Source: Fluviicola sp. (GTDB taxonomy: Bacteria; Bacteroidota; Bacteroidia; Flavobacteriales_D; Crocinitomicaceae). From it: a stretch of 64,000 nt of DNA. A program made the translations under genes and the position numbers. This document shows positions 62,030 through 64,000 of this stretch, piece by piece. Position 1 is the stretch's first letter. Each line of letters starts with the position of its first letter. Location: the NCBI RefSeq assembly GCF_039596395.1, contig NZ_JBCNJT010000003.1:248001-312000 (forward strand), in the 5' to 3' direction. The notes beneath the pieces were generated by a model, which was not told where the DNA came from, made no database searches, and saw nothing but the letters and a program-made list of their open reading frames with translations.

Positions 62030-64000
62030 ATGCCGACAATAAACTACTCCGGAAACCGCGTTTTCATCCTGCTACTTCTCCTGGTTGGAATGACTCCTTT
62101 ATTTGCCCAGGAAAAGCATGCCCAGTCCGGGATGATTGCAACAACAAATAACCTGACTTCTTTTCCCGTTTCTGAATCCAGGCATTTGGATGACTGGAAA
62201 AAATACAACGATCCCAGGTATTATTCGCATCCCGATTTCGGAAAACTTCCTGAAAATGCTCCATGTGAGAATTGTGTGGAGGTGTTGGAGAAACGAACCG
62301 TTGATGAGCGTTACTTCATCGACCTCAATGACACGCACCAATTCTATTTGCAAAGAGCTTTAGGAGATTTACATCACCAGGTAAACGGAGATTGGGTGAC
62401 TATTGATCCTACTTTGCGTCCCGTTTCCGGAACCCGCTACGAATCTGCTTATTTGCCGGATCAGCCTATCATTGATTTCGCAGCTGCGCGAACGGAATTG
62501 AAAATGGCTAACGGAACACTTCGTTTTAACCAATGGAAACTGATCGTGATTCAAAACGGAACAGAAGCCCGGAAATATACCGCAGATTGGTCTGATTATA
62601 CTGTTGGAACTGACGGAGCAATGATTCACCATATTTTCCCGGGAATAGATGCAGAAATGATCGTTCAGAAAGGAGCGATCAAAACAAGTTTCATTATAAA
62701 GTCCAATGAGTTCGGTGTTTTTGATCAATTGCTTTTCCGGGAAGAGTTGGAAGCCGGATCACCGGTTCATGCCAAATTCACAGGAGGAACATACAGCCGT
62801 GGTATAGGAAGCTTGAAATTAATGGCCGGTTCAACGGAATTGGCTGTCATGGATGAAGCGAAATTATTCGCAAAAGGCGGCCCTAAAAGTCTGGCGCGTT
62901 CCGGAGAATATATCATTCATTCCAACCTGGTTGATTTAGCGGTTGATTACGATTGGATCAATGAAAACATTGGTCTGTATGAATTGGTTGTGGATCCTAC
63001 GGTATCTGCAGCAGGAACTTTAGGACAGGCTTCCATTACAGGATCCAGATACAATGGTTCGTGCAACTTTACGAACTCCTGCGATTACAACCTGACGTTT
63101 TCAAGTCCTGCCAATGCAACGATCACAGATGTGAATTTCTCCTTCACCTATTCTGCCAACGGAACTACCTGCTGGCTCCAGGATGGCGCAACCCGAATCG
63201 GATTAGGAGGTTGTAACAGCCCGTCTGCTGCGGGATACTATTGGTTCTGCAACGGAATCGGAGGGGGAACATGTACCGCTACCAATCAAACGATCTTTTC
63301 GGATATTTCAGGCTGTGTACCGGCACCAAGCTGTACTCCGCAGAGTATGACTTTCACTTTGAAATTCTACCGTTCCTGTTGGGGATCAACAGGCTGTTCC
63401 AACACATGCATCGGTGCTGCTTCGCCATTCGTTGTGAATGTAATCGGTAAAACACTGGAATATACGAATGTAACCACACCGATCACACTTTCCGCAACAA
63501 CTTTGTGTCAGGGTGGTTCGCTTACTGCTTCTACATCAGGAACAGGCGGTGTACCGGGATATACGTATAACTGGAGCTTCAGCCCGTCAGGAACACCGAG
63601 TGTTGGAAGCGGGGCAAGTGCAAGCATCACCTTCCCAACTTCCGGAACAGTGACACTGTATTCGATCGTGACGGATGCCTGCGGGAACCAGGTTACCAAT
63701 AGCAGAACAGTAACAGTTACGGCAGGAACTCCACCGACGATTACAGCAGGCGGTCCCACCACATTTTGTGCGGGAGGTTCTGTGGTATTGACTTCCTCTT
63801 CAGCGACCGGAAATACCTGGTCAAACGGAGCAACGACCCAATCGATCACCGTAACGGCAGGAGGTTCATATACCGTTACTGTTACAGGTGGAGGAGGATG
63901 TTCATCCACTTCTGCTGCAACCGTTGTTACAGTTACTCCGCTTCCGGCAACACCAACCGTTACAGCAAGCGGCCCAACGACTTTTTGTTCCGGCGGTTCT
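62030..64000 (+). CDS. Large exported Ig-repeat protein (3' truncated by window)
   Basis: The frame is open from ATG 62030 to the end of the window (657 codons seen), so the C-terminus is unknown. Signal peptide with hydrophobic core (FILLLLLVGMTPLFA, likely cut before Gln). Residues about 30-320 are a globular domain with a repeated Tyr/Asp-rich pattern, including TVGTDGAMIHHIFPGIDAEM and YELVVDPTVSAAGTLG. From about 330 comes a Cys-rich beta domain (CNFTNSCDYNLTF), and from about 480 Ig-like domains. The last two (PPTITAGGPTTFCAGGSVVL; PTVTASGPTTFCSGGS) are the same module as the seven repeats of the 2032-aa protein at 18080. T9SS cargo is likely but the sorting domain is outside the window. 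Confidence 0.9.
   Translation, partial: MPTINYSGNRVFILLLLLVGMTPLFAQEKHAQSGMIATTNNLTSFPVSESRHLDDWKKYNDPRYYSHPDFGKLPENAPCENCVEVLEKRTVDERYFIDLNDTHQFYLQRALGDLHHQVNGDWVTIDPTLRPVSGTRYESAYLPDQPIIDFAAARTELKMANGTLRFNQWKLIVIQNGTEARKYTADWSDYTVGTDGAMIHHIFPGIDAEMIVQKGAIKTSFIIKSNEFGVFDQLLFREELEAGSPVHAKFTGGTYSRGIGSLKLMAGSTELAVMDEAKLFAKGGPKSLARSGEYIIHSNLVDLAVDYDWINENIGLYELVVDPTVSAAGTLGQASITGSRYNGSCNFTNSCDYNLTFSSPANATITDVNFSFTYSANGTTCWLQDGATRIGLGGCNSPSAAGYYWFCNGIGGGTCTATNQTIFSDISGCVPAPSCTPQSMTFTLKFYRSCWGSTGCSNTCIGAASPFVVNVIGKTLEYTNVTTPITLSATTLCQGGSLTASTSGTGGVPGYTYNWSFSPSGTPSVGSGASASITFPTSGTVTLYSIVTDACGNQVTNSRTVTVTAGTPPTITAGGPTTFCAGGSVVLTSSSATGNTWSNGATTQSITVTAGGSYTVTVTGGGGCSSTSAATVVTVTPLPATPTVTASGPTTFCSGGS

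Overview
The window reads as chromosomal DNA of a member of the Bacteroidota, most likely order Flavobacteriales (Fluviicola / Crocinitomicaceae-like; this placement is inferred from gene content only). The signs are several proteins with type IX secretion (T9SS) C-terminal sorting domains, a gliding-motility-type C-terminal domain beside a PorP/SprF protein, the order bL28 - bL33 - 49-residue DUF4295 protein - ftsY, TAnnTTTG-type -7 promoter elements, almost no Shine-Dalgarno sequences, and many signal peptides that end just before a Gln. No tRNA, rRNA, CRISPR array, transposase or prophage gene was seen.

Layout. 1-12091: four tandem copies of a two-gene cassette, each a small exported protein of about 142 aa followed 1-5 nt later by a 710-853 aa T9SS cargo (CUB, PKD, P-domain, sorting domain); the first copy is cut by the window edge. 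12196-17915: small lipoprotein, nucleoside phosphorylase, DUF4197 lipoprotein, cinA, ribosomal genes, ftsY and a small membrane protein. 18080-24178: a 2032-aa M43 metalloprotease-type T9SS protein with seven Ig-like repeats of exactly 222 nt. 24263-27910: an ACMSD-like amidohydrolase and an 865-aa membrane protein with a lipase-like end. 28022-37180: an atypical LuxR-type regulator and a heme-uptake operon (T9SS-tagged HmuY-like protein, HmuT, U, V, S, TonB receptor, HmuY-like lipoprotein). 37215-41494: a lipoprotein, hisS, hutH and a membrane protein. 41814-47204: a second M43 T9SS protease, an ABC-F protein with one apparently degenerate composite ATP site, an ArsR-like regulator and an FkbM methyltransferase. 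47484-58957: a compact gene set of 1460-aa type-B T9SS cargo with nine HYR repeats, SprF/PorP, OmpA/PD40/PKD protein, an unknown exported protein and a propeller-SpoIIE sensor phosphatase. 59165-64000: htpG, a TerB-J-domain protein and the start of another large exported Ig-repeat protein that runs off the window.

How the genes work together. Much of the window is devoted to the cell surface: T9SS cargo, a probable cargo-specific outer-membrane partner (SprF), and heme capture at the surface feeding a TonB receptor, periplasmic binding protein, ABC importer and cytoplasmic heme-handling protein. The least explained part, and the best candidate for an undescribed system, is the tandem small-protein/CUB-PKD cargo cassette array at the left end. 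In it the C-terminal two thirds of the cargo are nearly constant, the N-terminal modules differ, and each copy keeps its own small exported partner.
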